NCBI RefSeq assembly: GCF_003003005.1
Contig: NZ_PVTR01000008.1
Coordinates: 62,001-126,000 of the forward strand
Origin: Mongoliibacter ruber
GTDB lineage: Bacteria; Bacteroidota; Bacteroidia; Cytophagales; Cyclobacteriaceae
Length of the DNA stretch: 64,000 bases
Direction of reading: 5' to 3'
The notes under the pieces were generated by a model. It searched no databases. It had not been told where the DNA came from and was given only the letters and a program-made list of their open reading frames with translations. Positions 53,043 to 62,257 of this stretch are shown piece after piece. Positions within the stretch are counted from its first letter, which is position 1; each line of letters begins with the position of its first letter. A program made the position numbers and the translations under genes.

Positions 53043-55409
53043 ATGAAAAACATAGCTTTGTCCTTGGCATTCTTTTTAATCTATTCATTTTCTTTGGCTC
53101 AAAAGGTAAGTATCAGCGGTACGGTGAAAGATGCTAACAATGGTGAAACTCTGATTGGGGTGAATGTTTTTGACAAACAAAACCAAAAAGGCGCCATCAC
53201 CAACAATTACGGGTTTTTCAGTTATACACCTCAGGACAAAAATATCGACCTCGTTTTTAGCTATGTGGGCTATGAACCTTTTAGTCTTTCATTGAACTTG
53301 GAAAAGGATACCCTAATTTCTGTAGAACTCAATCAGTCTGGCCTTTTAAAAGAAGTAGTAATTGAGGGAGAACGCACAGATCCTATCCAAGAGAGTACTT
53401 CTATGGGAATGATCAATGTTCCTCTCAGAGAAATCAAGAATATCCCTGCGCTGATGGGCGAGGTGGACATATTCAAAGTCATTCAGTTGCTTCCCGGTGT
53501 ACAATCGGGTGCGGAAGGTGCATCTGGATTGTACGTCAGGGGTGGAAGTCCTGATCAAAACCTTATCTTATTGGATGGAGTCCCGGTATACAATGCAAGT
53601 CATTTATTTGGTTTTTTCTCTGTTTTCAATGACGGAGCCATCAACAATGTTGAACTCATAAAAGGTGGTTTTCCTGCCAGATATGGAGGTCGACTCTCCT
53701 CTGTGGTCGACATCACGATGAAAGAAGGGAACATGAAAGAATTTAAGGGTGAAGGCAGCATAGGGTTGATCGCTTCCAAACTCACTATTGAAGGGCCCAT
53801 AGCTAAAGACAAGACTTCTTTTCTCCTTTCTGGTAGAAGGACATATCTGGACTTGATCGCAAGGCCTTTGATTCGAAATCAAACAGACGGCCAGGAAGAT
53901 GTGGGATATTTCTTCTACGATGTCAATGCCAAAGTCAACCATATTTTCAATAAAAAGAACAGGTTATACCTCAGCTATTATGGTGGGAGTGACGTGGCAT
54001 ACACCTCATACAAAGGAGACTGGGAATCAAATGTTGGGAAAACAGAGTCTCAAGAAGAAGCTGGACTAGGTTGGGGTAATAATATTGCAGCCGTTAGGTG
54101 GAATCATATTTTCAACGAAAGACTATTTGCCAACTTCACCGGTACTTTTACAAAATATCATTTCAGTCTCTTTTCAGAATACGAAGATATTTTTACTTCT
54201 AACCAAAGTAATGTACCTGTAAGGGATTTTTATACTGCACGTTATACTTCAGGAATCAGAGATTTGGCGATCAAGGCAGATTTCGATTTTATACCAAATC
54301 CCGAAAATTATATAAGATGGGGTGCCATGCTGATAGACCACAGGTTCACTCCAGGAATATTTGTATCAAAAGAAAATCAAAGACCTGAAATCAGAGAAGG
54401 CGCACAACCTGCTGATAGTAAAGAAGTCTCAGCATATATTGAGGATGATTTCAGCCTAGGAGATCGTTGGAAATTCAATTTAGGGATGCATTTTTCTGCA
54501 TTTTTGGCCGGAAATGAAACTTATACCTCCTTTCAGCCAAGAGCGGCGATGAGGTATCTTATCGATCCCAGCTCATCCATCAAACTCTCCTATGTACAAA
54601 TGGCTCAGTTTGTCCACCTATTAACCAATGCGGGTTTGGGACTTCCTACTGACCTTTGGGTCCCTTCTACAGACAGAATCGGCCCACAAGAAAGTTGGCA
54701 GGTAGCAGCTGGTTATTTTAAAAAAATCGGGTATGGTCTGGAGTTCAGCGCCGAGGCCTACTACAAAAACATGAATGGAGTCATCGAGTATCAAGATGGC
54801 GCATCTTTTCTAAACACTACCGAAGACTGGCAAAACCAGGTCACATCCGGAGAAGGACGGAGTTACGGAATGGAGCTGTTTTTACAAAAGAAAACAGGGA
54901 AAACTACGGGATGGATAGGTTACACACTTTCCAAAACAGAGAGGCGATTTGATGAGATCAATTTTGGGGAATGGTTTCCATTCAGATATGACAGGAGACA
55001 TGACATCAGCGTCACAGCTGTACATCAGTTGAGCGAGAAAATAGATATCTCAGGGACATGGGTTTTTGGCAGTGGCAATTTCATAACAGTTCCGAACCAG
55101 AGGTATCAGCACTCCACCTCAGTAATCAATGAGACCAATACTACTTTTGGGGGCTTGTATATCGACCATTTTGATTCAAGAAATAATTTCCAGATGAGAA
55201 ATTACCATAGAATGGATGTTGGAATTAATTTTCACAAAGATAAAAGGTGGGGAAAAAGGACTTGGAATATATCAATCTATAACGTCTATAGCCGATTGAA
55301 TCCGTTTTTTATGGATATTTCCTATAATTATGAAACACAAAGCAATCAATTTAGGCAGTTCAGTCTCTTCCCAATTGTCCCTTCCTTTTCTTACAGATTT
55401 ACATTTTAA
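53043..55409 (+). CDS. TonB-dependent receptor of the second DUF4249 module
   Basis: A 788-residue outer-membrane receptor: signal peptide (to about residue 19), CarboxypepD_reg-like domain (about 23-105, ISGTVKDANNGETLIGVNVF), plug (about 110-225, with LYVRGGSPDQNLILLDGVPVY) and barrel ending in FSYRFTF. Transports an unknown ligand with TonB energy. The plug keeps LDGVPVYNASHLFG, whereas the other receptor reads FAGAPVYNPSHLFG. A TATTTTCG near-match to the -7 box lies at 53011-53018. The DUF4249 gene follows after two bases. Confidence 0.93.
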   Translation: MKNIALSLAFFLIYSFSLAQKVSISGTVKDANNGETLIGVNVFDKQNQKGAITNNYGFFSYTPQDKNIDLVFSYVGYEPFSLSLNLEKDTLISVELNQSGLLKEVVIEGERTDPIQESTSMGMINVPLREIKNIPALMGEVDIFKVIQLLPGVQSGAEGASGLYVRGGSPDQNLILLDGVPVYNASHLFGFFSVFNDGAINNVELIKGGFPARYGGRLSSVVDITMKEGNMKEFKGEGSIGLIASKLTIEGPIAKDKTSFLLSGRRTYLDLIARPLIRNQTDGQEDVGYFFYDVNAKVNHIFNKKNRLYLSYYGGSDVAYTSYKGDWESNVGKTESQEEAGLGWGNNIAAVRWNHIFNERLFANFTGTFTKYHFSLFSEYEDIFTSNQSNVPVRDFYTARYTSGIRDLAIKADFDFIPNPENYIRWGAMLIDHRFTPGIFVSKENQRPEIREGAQPADSKEVSAYIEDDFSLGDRWKFNLGMHFSAFLAGNETYTSFQPRAAMRYLIDPSSSIKLSYVQMAQFVHLLTNAGLGLPTDLWVPSTDRIGPQESWQVAAGYFKKIGYGLEFSAEAYYKNMNGVIEYQDGASFLNTTEDWQNQVTSGEGRSYGMELFLQKKTGKTTGWIGYTLSKTERRFDEINFGEWFPFRYDRRHDISVTAVHQLSEKIDISGTWVFGSGNFITVPNQRYQHSTSVINETNTTFGGLYIDHFDSRNNFQMRNYHRMDVGINFHKDKRWGKRTWNISIYNVYSRLNPFFMDISYNYETQSNQFRQFSLFPIVPSFSYRFTF

Positions 55410-55411
55410 CC

Positions 55412-56341
55412 ATGAGAGTTTCCCTAAATATCATAAGCATAATTGGCATTGTATTGCTATGCTCTTGTGAGCGTTTTATAGAGGTAGAAATCCCCAATCA
55501 AGAGCCTAGGCTAGTGCTAAACGCCTTATTGGAGCAAAATGACACGCTTAAGGTATATTTAACCAAGAGTCGAAGTGTCTTGGAGGGCAGGGAATATGAT
55601 GGATTTGAGTCAGTTAGAAATGCCATCGTAAGCTTAAGAGATGAGTCTGGGCAGGTTTTCACTTTTGATCCGGTAGACCGGAGCTTACCTTGGATGGATA
55701 ATTATGTCTACGAACTACCAAACCCTGGACTACTTGAAGGGAAATCTTATGAAATCATTGCCGAAGCTTCTGGATTCAATACAGTAAATAGCTTTCAAAC
55801 CCTTCCTGAATCTGTAAAAATCAAAGAGGTCAATTTTACTGACTTAGGTGAGGATCCAAATTTCACATCGCAAAATATATATGAGGTTTCCGTTAAATTT
55901 GATGATTTGCCAGGCTCAAATTATTATGAAATATCTGGGAATATGTTGGGGAAAAGCTTCTATGTGAATGAAGGTGATACGATGTTCTATTTCTACTCCT
56001 CTGAACTTTATCCTAACCCTGTAAATCAAGCATTAAAAAAGGATCACATGATGAGGCAGGTACTTTTGTTTCAAGATGTTTATCTTAATGGAGAAGATTC
56101 TGAAGTTACCTTCAGGACAAGGTTCCCCAGGGATGTTGACATTGAAATTACCATAAACTTATCTCATGTAAGTGAAGCGTATTATCGTTATTATGATACC
56201 GCAGACTTACAGCGATATAATCAGGGTGACATATTATCTCAACCGGTCCTAGTATATAATAACATCAGACAAGGTATAGGTATTTTCAAATCGAGAAACA
56301 CTAATCAAAAAACATTTAACCTTAGGGTAGAAGAGAATTAA
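55412..56341 (+). CDS. DUF4249 lipoprotein of the second TonB-receptor module
   Basis: A 309-residue lipoprotein (lipobox LLCSCE, cysteine near 19-21) with the DUF4249 pattern EPRLVLNALLEQNDTLKVYLTKSRSVLEG. It lacks the DCCAICY cluster of the first DUF4249 protein. It starts two bases after the receptor stop, so coupled translation is likely. Presumed surface-exposed partner of the receptor; ligand unknown. Confidence 0.82.
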   Translation: MRVSLNIISIIGIVLLCSCERFIEVEIPNQEPRLVLNALLEQNDTLKVYLTKSRSVLEGREYDGFESVRNAIVSLRDESGQVFTFDPVDRSLPWMDNYVYELPNPGLLEGKSYEIIAEASGFNTVNSFQTLPESVKIKEVNFTDLGEDPNFTSQNIYEVSVKFDDLPGSNYYEISGNMLGKSFYVNEGDTMFYFYSSELYPNPVNQALKKDHMMRQVLLFQDVYLNGEDSEVTFRTRFPRDVDIEITINLSHVSEAYYRYYDTADLQRYNQGDILSQPVLVYNNIRQGIGIFKSRNTNQKTFNLRVEEN

Positions 56342-56404
56342 TTATCAAAATTCACCCTATAAGTAAATCCAAATAAAATTCCCTTCATCATCGTTAACAG
56401 GCCC

Positions 56405-57016
56405 CTATTTCAGGATATGCTCATTTACCCAGTCAACTTCTTCTTGTCTGATGGTATGTTCAAAATCCTCAAAAATAAAAGTCTTGACAGTCGCTCCCAT
56501 TCTACTTAACAATTCTTGAGACTGCTTAATTCTTGATAAAGGAACATGCGGATCTTTGAACCCTGAACCGATAAAAACAGGAGTTCCTCCAAAATCTCCT
56601 TTGTATTTTTCTTCTTTTACATGCTCTCCTATTAATCCTCCCGTAAAGGCTACCACTCCGCCATATTTTGCAGCATTCTGCGCCGCATACTCCAAGGACA
56701 AACAAGCACCTTGAGAGAATCCCAGGATAAATATTTGTTCTGTGGAAAATCCCTTGGCTTTCAGGTCCTGAATTACTCCATCAATTGCTTCAATTGAGTT
56801 AGAAAAAGATGGTTCATTGTTTTTGTCAGGTGCCATAAAGCTATAGGGATACCAGGTATTCCCAGGTGCTTGAGGTGCTATCAAGGCAAAATCTTCAAGG
56901 TTCAGGCTTTGCTCTAGGCTCAAAATGCTTTTTGCAGTACCTCCCCTACCATGGATCATGATGGCTACTTTTTTGGCCTCATTCAGTGCTAACCCTGCAT
57001 TGATAATATTAGACAT
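56405..57016 (-). CDS. Carboxylesterase/phospholipase, MhqD-like
   Basis: A 203-residue alpha/beta hydrolase: MIHGRGGTAKS oxyanion region, nucleophile in GFSQGACLSLEYA, aspartate near GSGFKDPH and histidine in FEHTI. It overlaps the ring-cleaving dioxygenase gene by 8 bp. In Bacillus subtilis the MhqR repressor controls MhqO/MhqE dioxygenases and the MhqD hydrolase, the same combination as here, so a role in quinone-type electrophile stress is likely. That is an inference from gene set. Confidence 0.82.
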   Translation of the reverse strand: MSNIINAGLALNEAKKVAIMIHGRGGTAKSILSLEQSLNLEDFALIAPQAPGNTWYPYSFMAPDKNNEPSFSNSIEAIDGVIQDLKAKGFSTEQIFILGFSQGACLSLEYAAQNAAKYGGVVAFTGGLIGEHVKEEKYKGDFGGTPVFIGSGFKDPHVPLSRIKQSQELLSRMGATVKTFIFEDFEHTIRQEEVDWVNEHILK

Positions 57017-57959
57017 AATCTTGAGTTTTTAAAGTTACTTTAGCCAATTTGGATTCGATAGCTTGGCGTTGCGTTTCCGCCCATTCAGGTAATTTTAATG
57101 CTTCTCCAAGAAGTGCTTCATCTTCGTCAATAGCGAATCCAGGATCATCTGTAGCTATCTCAAACAATACCCCTCCAGGCTCTCTGAAATAGATAGATTT
57201 GAAATAGTTTCTATCCTTCACCTCAGTGACGTGATACCCATTGTTAATCAGGATTTTTTGAATCTCCAATTGAGAAGATTCATTTTCAGTTCTAAATGCA
57301 ATGTGGTGCACAGTTCCAGCACTTTGGATACCTTGCCTTCCATTTTTATCTACAACAATATCTACAATATCACCTGGCTCCCCCTTTGTACCATACCTGA
57401 ACCGACCGTCTTCTTCAGCGATGAATTTGTAATCCATAAACTGCGTCAAAAGCTTTTCTGTAAGCTCTTTGGCTTTAAGATTTAGTGTTGCTCCATAAAA
57501 ACCTCTAATAACATGATTTTCAGGGATTGTTCCTGTGGTCCAGCCTTTACGAGAATCTTTATTGTTGGCAATTAACTCAATACCCATACCATCATGGTCT
57601 TCAAAACGAATGAGTTTTTGATCAAACCTATTTAGAATTGAAGAAACCGTAACATTATATTTCTTCAATCTTTCAACCCAATAATCGAGAGAGTTTTCTG
57701 CTATTGAAAAAGCTGTATATGTCAATTCGCCAGTTCCTTTGGTCCCTTTCCTTGCACCTTCAAAAGGGAAAGTAGTAAAGACGGTTCCTGGTGTACCTAA
57801 CTCATCACCAAAATAAAAATGATACACATCCGGCGCATCAAAGTTGATGGTTTTCTTGACCATTCTAAGACCTAAGATCCCTGTATAAAAATCAATATTT
57901 TTTTGAGGATTACCCGCTATTGCTGTAATGTGATGAATACCTGTGATAAGAGCTGACAT
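57009..57959 (-). CDS. Ring-cleaving dioxygenase, MhqO-like (VOC/glyoxalase fold)
   Basis: A 316-residue protein with two VOC modules. Metal ligands are plausible in GIHHITAIAG (His), TVHHIAFRT (His) and GGVLFEIATDDPGF (Glu). Annotated relatives are extradiol-type dioxygenases linked to hydroquinone and catechol detoxification. It precedes the MhqD-like hydrolase and follows the YceI gene on the same strand with 59 bp between, so one operon is probable. Confidence 0.86.
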   Translation of the reverse strand: MSALITGIHHITAIAGNPQKNIDFYTGILGLRMVKKTINFDAPDVYHFYFGDELGTPGTVFTTFPFEGARKGTKGTGELTYTAFSIAENSLDYWVERLKKYNVTVSSILNRFDQKLIRFEDHDGMGIELIANNKDSRKGWTTGTIPENHVIRGFYGATLNLKAKELTEKLLTQFMDYKFIAEEDGRFRYGTKGEPGDIVDIVVDKNGRQGIQSAGTVHHIAFRTENESSQLEIQKILINNGYHVTEVKDRNYFKSIYFREPGGVLFEIATDDPGFAIDEDEALLGEALKLPEWAETQRQAIESKLAKVTLKTQDYV

Positions 57960-58018
57960 AAGATTATAATTATTGTTGGAAAATAAAGCTGGCAGTTATA
58001 CACCGCCAGCAATATTAT

Positions 58019-58534
58019 TTATTGTTTTACAAGTTGAACACTAAGGATCAATTTTACCTGATCGCTCACTACTACGCTACCTGCTTCAGTGACAGCATCC
58101 CACTTTAATCCAAATTCTTTTCTGCTGATTTTACCTTCGATTTCAAAACCAGCTTTGGTATTACCATAAGGATCACCCGCTACACCACCAAAGTCTACAT
58201 CCAACTCTAAAGTTTTTGTGAAATCTCTAATAGTCAAGTCACCTTTCAATTTATCTCCGCTGATGGTACCTTCAAACTTCAGATGTGGATACTTTTCTGC
58301 ATTGAAAAAATCATCCGATTTCAAATGCCCATCTCTATCCTTTTGATTGGTATCAATACTATCGATTTTAGCAGCAAATGCTACTTTAGCGCCTTGAAAA
58401 TCATCAGAAGTAGACTCTGCAGAACCTTCAAACTCTCTGAAATAACCTGTTACTGTAGAAATTACCAAGTGTTTTACTTTGAAAGAAACTTCTGAATGCG
58501 TTGGGTCGATTGCCCATTTAGTTAATGTGCTCAT
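58019..58534 (-). CDS. YceI-family lipid-binding protein
   Basis: A 171-residue protein of the YceI family, a lipocalin-like barrel that binds isoprenoid-type lipids (ubiquinone/polyprenoid in other species). WAIDPTHSEVSFKVKHLVIS and VTGYFREFEG are typical. No signal peptide is present, so it is predicted to be cytoplasmic. It sits between marR and the mhqO-like gene. An isoprenoid-quinone link would match the quinone-stress theme of the cluster; that link is inference. Confidence 0.88.
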   Translation of the reverse strand: MSTLTKWAIDPTHSEVSFKVKHLVISTVTGYFREFEGSAESTSDDFQGAKVAFAAKIDSIDTNQKDRDGHLKSDDFFNAEKYPHLKFEGTISGDKLKGDLTIRDFTKTLELDVDFGGVAGDPYGNTKAGFEIEGKISRKEFGLKWDAVTEAGSVVVSDQVKLILSVQLVKQ

Positions 58535-58583
58535 TGTATTTGAATTTTAAATTTGAAATTATATTAAGATGATAGTTATATAC

Positions 58584-58599
58584 ATTAATTGTATATACA
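58584..58599. promoter_or_regulatory. MarR-type operator upstream of yceI
   Basis: ATTAATTGTATATACA contains the palindrome TGTATATACA (58590-58599). The same 16-bp element, differing at one base, lies upstream of marR at 59088-59103. An overlapping near-copy TATATACATT is at 58577-58586. Confidence 0.65.
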
Positions 58600-58618
58600 T
58601 TTATTTGTTTAAATTTTT

Positions 58619-59068
58619 TTATTCTCTCAATCTGTCAAGGAGATTATTTAATTGACCAATCTCTTCCTCATTCAATTGAATTAATTCTCTATTTAGACTG
58701 TGTATTTTTTCTTCAAGTTGCTTAAGTACTTCCATTCCCTGATCAGTAATAACAACGTCCACTTGTCTCCTATCTCTTGGACACTCTTCTCTATTGATAA
58801 AGCCCTTTTGCTTGAGTTTTTCGACAAGTCTAGATGCATTTGACATTTTATTCAGCATCCTATCTTGAATCGACGAAACAGTGATTGGGTTGCCGTTTTG
58901 GCCTTTGAGAATTCTCAAAACATTGTACTGCTCAGGTGAAAGTCCGAAGGGCTTGAATAAACTACTTTGCTTGCTGACAATATAACTTTGGGTATAAAGT
59001 AAATTTACAACCGCCTTGTTATATATATCTTTAAAAGCTTTTTGCTGGATTGCCTCTTCGATCTTCAT
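58619..59068 (-). CDS. MarR-family transcriptional regulator
   Basis: A 149-residue winged-helix regulator. LSPEQYNVLRIL, the recognition region VSSIQDRMLNKMSNASRLVEKL and the wing NREECPRDRRQVDVVIT are clear. It probably represses itself and the downstream yceI-mhqO-mhqD genes until an electrophile or phenolic ligand binds. The ATG at 59068 leaves the palindromic operator free; the longer reading frame would translate through the operator region. No conserved reactive cysteine like MhqR-type redox sensors is evident apart from the cysteine in ECPRD. Confidence 0.9.
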   Translation of the reverse strand: MKIEEAIQQKAFKDIYNKAVVNLLYTQSYIVSKQSSLFKPFGLSPEQYNVLRILKGQNGNPITVSSIQDRMLNKMSNASRLVEKLKQKGFINREECPRDRRQVDVVITDQGMEVLKQLEEKIHSLNRELIQLNEEEIGQLNNLLDRLRE

Positions 59069-59087
59069 ATGTATAATTTGTGTATGT

Positions 59088-59103
59088 ATTAAATGTATAT
59101 ACA
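59088..59103. promoter_or_regulatory. MarR-type operator upstream of marR
   Basis: ATTAAATGTATATACA, centred 30 bp upstream of the marR ATG, with the same TGTATATACA core as the site at 58584-58599. TGTATGTATT at 59081-59090 is an added half-site. Confidence 0.65.
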
Positions 59104-59188
59104 CATAAAGGGGTGTAATAGTTTCACTTTTTTAAAAAAAGATTCAAAAATGTTGAAAAACATGGATAGGGTGGACAAATATTTTGCA

Positions 59189-59989
59189 TCAAAAATGCTT
59201 CATCCAATCAGAAAGTAGCCTGTTAACCTCATCAGGTTTTTCTATGCTACTGCTATGCCCAGCACCTGGAAGTATATGCAGCACAGCGTTTGGAATGGAC
59301 ATTTGTATAAATTTTGCCTTTTCTGGTTTGGTTGCCACATCTTCATCTCCCACCACAATCATGGTCGGGCATTTGATATGTCTAATCTCTTCCTCTACAC
59401 CTTTTCGATAGATAACTGCTTCTACTGATTTTGTAATCGACTTTTTATTGGATTGAAGTTCTTTAGACCATTTTTTATAATCTGATTTATTTTGTGGATT
59501 TGTCAGCCAGCTTTCTGCAAACATGATCTTCATCACAGAACTGGCTACAGTTGGGATTACACCAAACCATTTGACTACACCATTCAAGAATTTATACTTG
59601 GGGAGATTTTCGACAGGTTCGGGATTGGCTGAGGTTTCTAACAAGGTCAAACTTTTGATTTTATCAGGATATCTTGCCGCAAGACGCATACCTACAAATC
59701 CACCCATTGACAGGCCTACAAAGTGGACTGACTGACCGACTGCCTTTTCTATCAACTCCAGAGCATCGAGAGCCAACATATCCATATCATAAGTCCCTGG
59801 ACTAACCTCACTCTGCCCCTGCCCCCTATGATCGTAGGCTATGACTGTATAATCCTTACTTAAATGATGGATTTGGGCTTCAAACATTTTATGGCTCCAC
59901 AAAAGACCATGTGAAAATAGAATTACTTCTTTTCCTTCACCTTCTTTAATATAGAAAAGGTTAGTATTTTTTAGTTGTATGTGCGGCAT
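59189..59989 (-). CDS. Alpha/beta-fold hydrolase
   Basis: A 266-residue hydrolase with the triad nucleophile in GLSMGGFVGM, an aspartate in VVGDEDVATKP and histidine in GAGHSSSIEKP. The short lid region (about 125-195) resembles 3-oxoadipate enol-lactonase-type or general esterases; the exact substrate is unknown. It lies upstream of marR on the same strand, so it is not clearly part of the MarR operon. Confidence 0.84.
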   Translation of the reverse strand: MPHIQLKNTNLFYIKEGEGKEVILFSHGLLWSHKMFEAQIHHLSKDYTVIAYDHRGQGQSEVSPGTYDMDMLALDALELIEKAVGQSVHFVGLSMGGFVGMRLAARYPDKIKSLTLLETSANPEPVENLPKYKFLNGVVKWFGVIPTVASSVMKIMFAESWLTNPQNKSDYKKWSKELQSNKKSITKSVEAVIYRKGVEEEIRHIKCPTMIVVGDEDVATKPEKAKFIQMSIPNAVLHILPGAGHSSSIEKPDEVNRLLSDWMKHF

Positions 59990-60043
59990 GGCTATAACTT
60001 TAGAGTTCTAGGAAAAGTATCTAAGAACAAGACCAAACTTTAA

Positions 60044-61636
60044 TTACCAATCTAATCCCGGTTGTTTATTTTTTCTTGATTCTTCTCTTGCTTTATGTTG
60101 GTTCACTATAGAACGTACATCTTCTAGCATCTGTTTGGCATCATAGACTATTCCGTCTTTTACAGTGTATTTTACTCCACCCGCACGATATGGTTCATTG
60201 TCTTCTCCTATCCTGATCGCACCGGTTCCATAAAGGACTTTGAAATTCTGTAAGGGGTTCTCATCCAATATCACGAAATCTGCCAATTTACCGACTTCTA
60301 CACTTCCCAATTCTTTATCCACACCTAATGCTTCAGCACCATGTAAAGTTGAAGACCTGAAAACTTCCAATGGATGAAAGCCAGCTTCCCTAAGCAATTC
60401 CATTTCGCGGATATAAGCAAATCCATAAAGCTGATAAATAAAACCAGAATCAGAACCTGTAGTCACCCTCCCACCACGGTTTTTATATTCATTGATAAAA
60501 GTCATCCAAAGCCTGTAATTTTCTTTCCATTGGATTTCATCATCTGTAGTCCAGTCAAACCAGTATGAGCCATGGGATTCTCTGCTTGGCTTGTAAAACC
60601 TCCAAAGTGAAGGTAAGGTATATTCTTCATGCCATTCAGCTCTTCTTGCCCTCATCAAATCTCTATTTGCCTCATATATATTAAAAGTGGGATCAAGGGT
60701 AAAATCCAAGTCTAACAATTCCTGCATTACTTTGTTCCAGTGCTCGGAATATGGAGCCGCAGCTTGCTTCCACAACTTTCCAGCCTCAGAAAACCTGTGC
60801 TGTTCGTTCTGGTAATTATAATCCAATCTATAGTCCTGTATAGTCCGATTCTCAAACAATGCCTCAGGCAATCCATACCAATGCTCCATACTAGTCAATC
60901 CTGCCCGTGCAGAGTGAAGTACATTCCACCTCGCTACATCCATTTGAGCATGATGCATAGCAGACCTAAGGCCCAATCTTTTGTTTTCCTCTAAGGCAGC
61001 TTGCATCACTTCAGGTTTTGCTCCAAAAAACTTGATACCATCTGCCCCTTTATCTTTGTTCTGGTTCACCCAAGCCTTAGCTTCTTCGGCATTGGTGATT
61101 GTCTTGCCTGCATTTTGGCCAAAAACTGTATAAGCAAATATTCTAGGTGCTGTAATGGTATTATCAAGAGCCTTTTTCTTATGCTCTAATACCCAGTCTA
61201 ATCCATTGCCAGCTGAAGGCTCTCTTATAGAGGTGATGCCATGAGCCATCCATAATTTAAATACATATTCCGCTGGAGTACCTTGTCCAGCTCCACCGAT
61301 ATGCCCGTGCATATCTATAAAGCCAGGTAATAAATAATGCCCCTCTAAGTCCATTACTTTATCATCAGGTCCTGCTACAGGCCTTCTTTCATCCTTGATA
61401 GCGAGACCTGGATATCCCACAACTTTGATTTCCTTGATGATATTCTTTTCAACAACAATATCAACTGGACCGATTGGTGGCGCACCTGTACCATCTACCA
61501 AAGTCACACCTCTTATAATTAATTTATCGTAAGGGCCTTCTCCTTCAGCTCTTTCCGGTGATGGCATCACTTGAGCAAAGGTCAAAAACGGCATGAGAAT
61601 TAAAACTAGTAAGATGATGATTTGGCGGTTTTTCAT
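60044..61636 (-). CDS. Secreted amidohydrolase-family protein
   Basis: A 530-residue protein: signal peptide (to about residue 21, LTFAQ), then the amidohydrolase TIM barrel. Metal-binding DMHGHIGG (about residue 107), KFFG at the carboxylated-lysine position, paired histidines (MHHAQ, MEHWYG) and the final aspartate in TGSDSGF are present. Close families include secreted imidazolonepropionase-like and prolidase-like enzymes; the substrate is unknown. The upstream small gene ends at a terminator in front of it, so it is probably transcribed alone. Confidence 0.88.
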   Translation of the reverse strand: MKNRQIIILLVLILMPFLTFAQVMPSPERAEGEGPYDKLIIRGVTLVDGTGAPPIGPVDIVVEKNIIKEIKVVGYPGLAIKDERRPVAGPDDKVMDLEGHYLLPGFIDMHGHIGGAGQGTPAEYVFKLWMAHGITSIREPSAGNGLDWVLEHKKKALDNTITAPRIFAYTVFGQNAGKTITNAEEAKAWVNQNKDKGADGIKFFGAKPEVMQAALEENKRLGLRSAMHHAQMDVARWNVLHSARAGLTSMEHWYGLPEALFENRTIQDYRLDYNYQNEQHRFSEAGKLWKQAAAPYSEHWNKVMQELLDLDFTLDPTFNIYEANRDLMRARRAEWHEEYTLPSLWRFYKPSRESHGSYWFDWTTDDEIQWKENYRLWMTFINEYKNRGGRVTTGSDSGFIYQLYGFAYIREMELLREAGFHPLEVFRSSTLHGAEALGVDKELGSVEVGKLADFVILDENPLQNFKVLYGTGAIRIGEDNEPYRAGGVKYTVKDGIVYDAKQMLEDVRSIVNQHKAREESRKNKQPGLDW

Positions 61637-61683
61637 AGTCTAATATTTATTGAAAAGTTTAAAATAGCCGAATTATGTACAAT

Positions 61684-61719
61684 AAAAAAACCGCTTGTAC
61701 TTTTTACATACAAGCGGTT
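61684..61719 (-). terminator. Intrinsic terminator after the small secreted-protein gene
   Basis: AACCGCTTGTA/TACAAGCGGTT, an 11-bp stem with a 9-nt loop; the A-run at 61684-61690 gives the T-tract on the minus strand. Confidence 0.88.
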
Positions 61720-61741
61720 AAAATGCTATAATTTTCTTCTT

Positions 61742-62191
61742 TTAATTCCCAAATGAATACCTAATTCCAAGAACGCCCCGTAAACCTACATTTCCAAATG
61801 ATGATACAATCGGAGTTGTTTCAAGTAGAATCCCCAAGTTCCGATGCGCCTCAATGGGTTTTATAGTAAGGCCTAAAGGCAAGCCTGCACTTAGATCACC
61901 AAATTCCCATACCCTGAGCATAAGACCCAAATGAAAATTATACCAATCCGTCCTTTTCAAATTTCTATTAAAATACCCTTCTACACTAAAAGGAAAATCT
62001 AATAAATCAGTTGCATTCAACCTCAATTCACCATAATACTTCTTTTCAAAATCTGTACCTATTGATACCTGAGTGATTAGCCCTCCTTGATAAACACCCA
62101 CATGCAAAGGCTTTATTTTACTTTGTGAAAAAGCCTCAGCGCAAAACAACAAACAAAAACAGGAAACAAGCAACAAATATTTTTTCTTCAT
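61742..62191 (-). CDS. Small secreted, possibly outer-membrane beta-barrel protein
   Basis: A 149-residue protein with a signal peptide (to about residue 22, AFSQ) and strand-rich body (HVGVYQGGLITQVSIG, YGELRLNATDLL, GVLGIRYSFGN) that may form a small barrel. No family recognised. The ATG at 62191 is used; a TTG four codons upstream is possible. It has a terminator 23 bp downstream. Confidence 0.62.
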   Translation of the reverse strand: MKKKYLLLVSCFCLLFCAEAFSQSKIKPLHVGVYQGGLITQVSIGTDFEKKYYGELRLNATDLLDFPFSVEGYFNRNLKRTDWYNFHLGLMLRVWEFGDLSAGLPLGLTIKPIEAHRNLGILLETTPIVSSFGNVGLRGVLGIRYSFGN

Positions 62192-62257
62192 AAAACTATT
62201 CAATAATCTATATAAATAATGAAAGTCAAATATGGAGAAAATAACATGAATTCAAAA

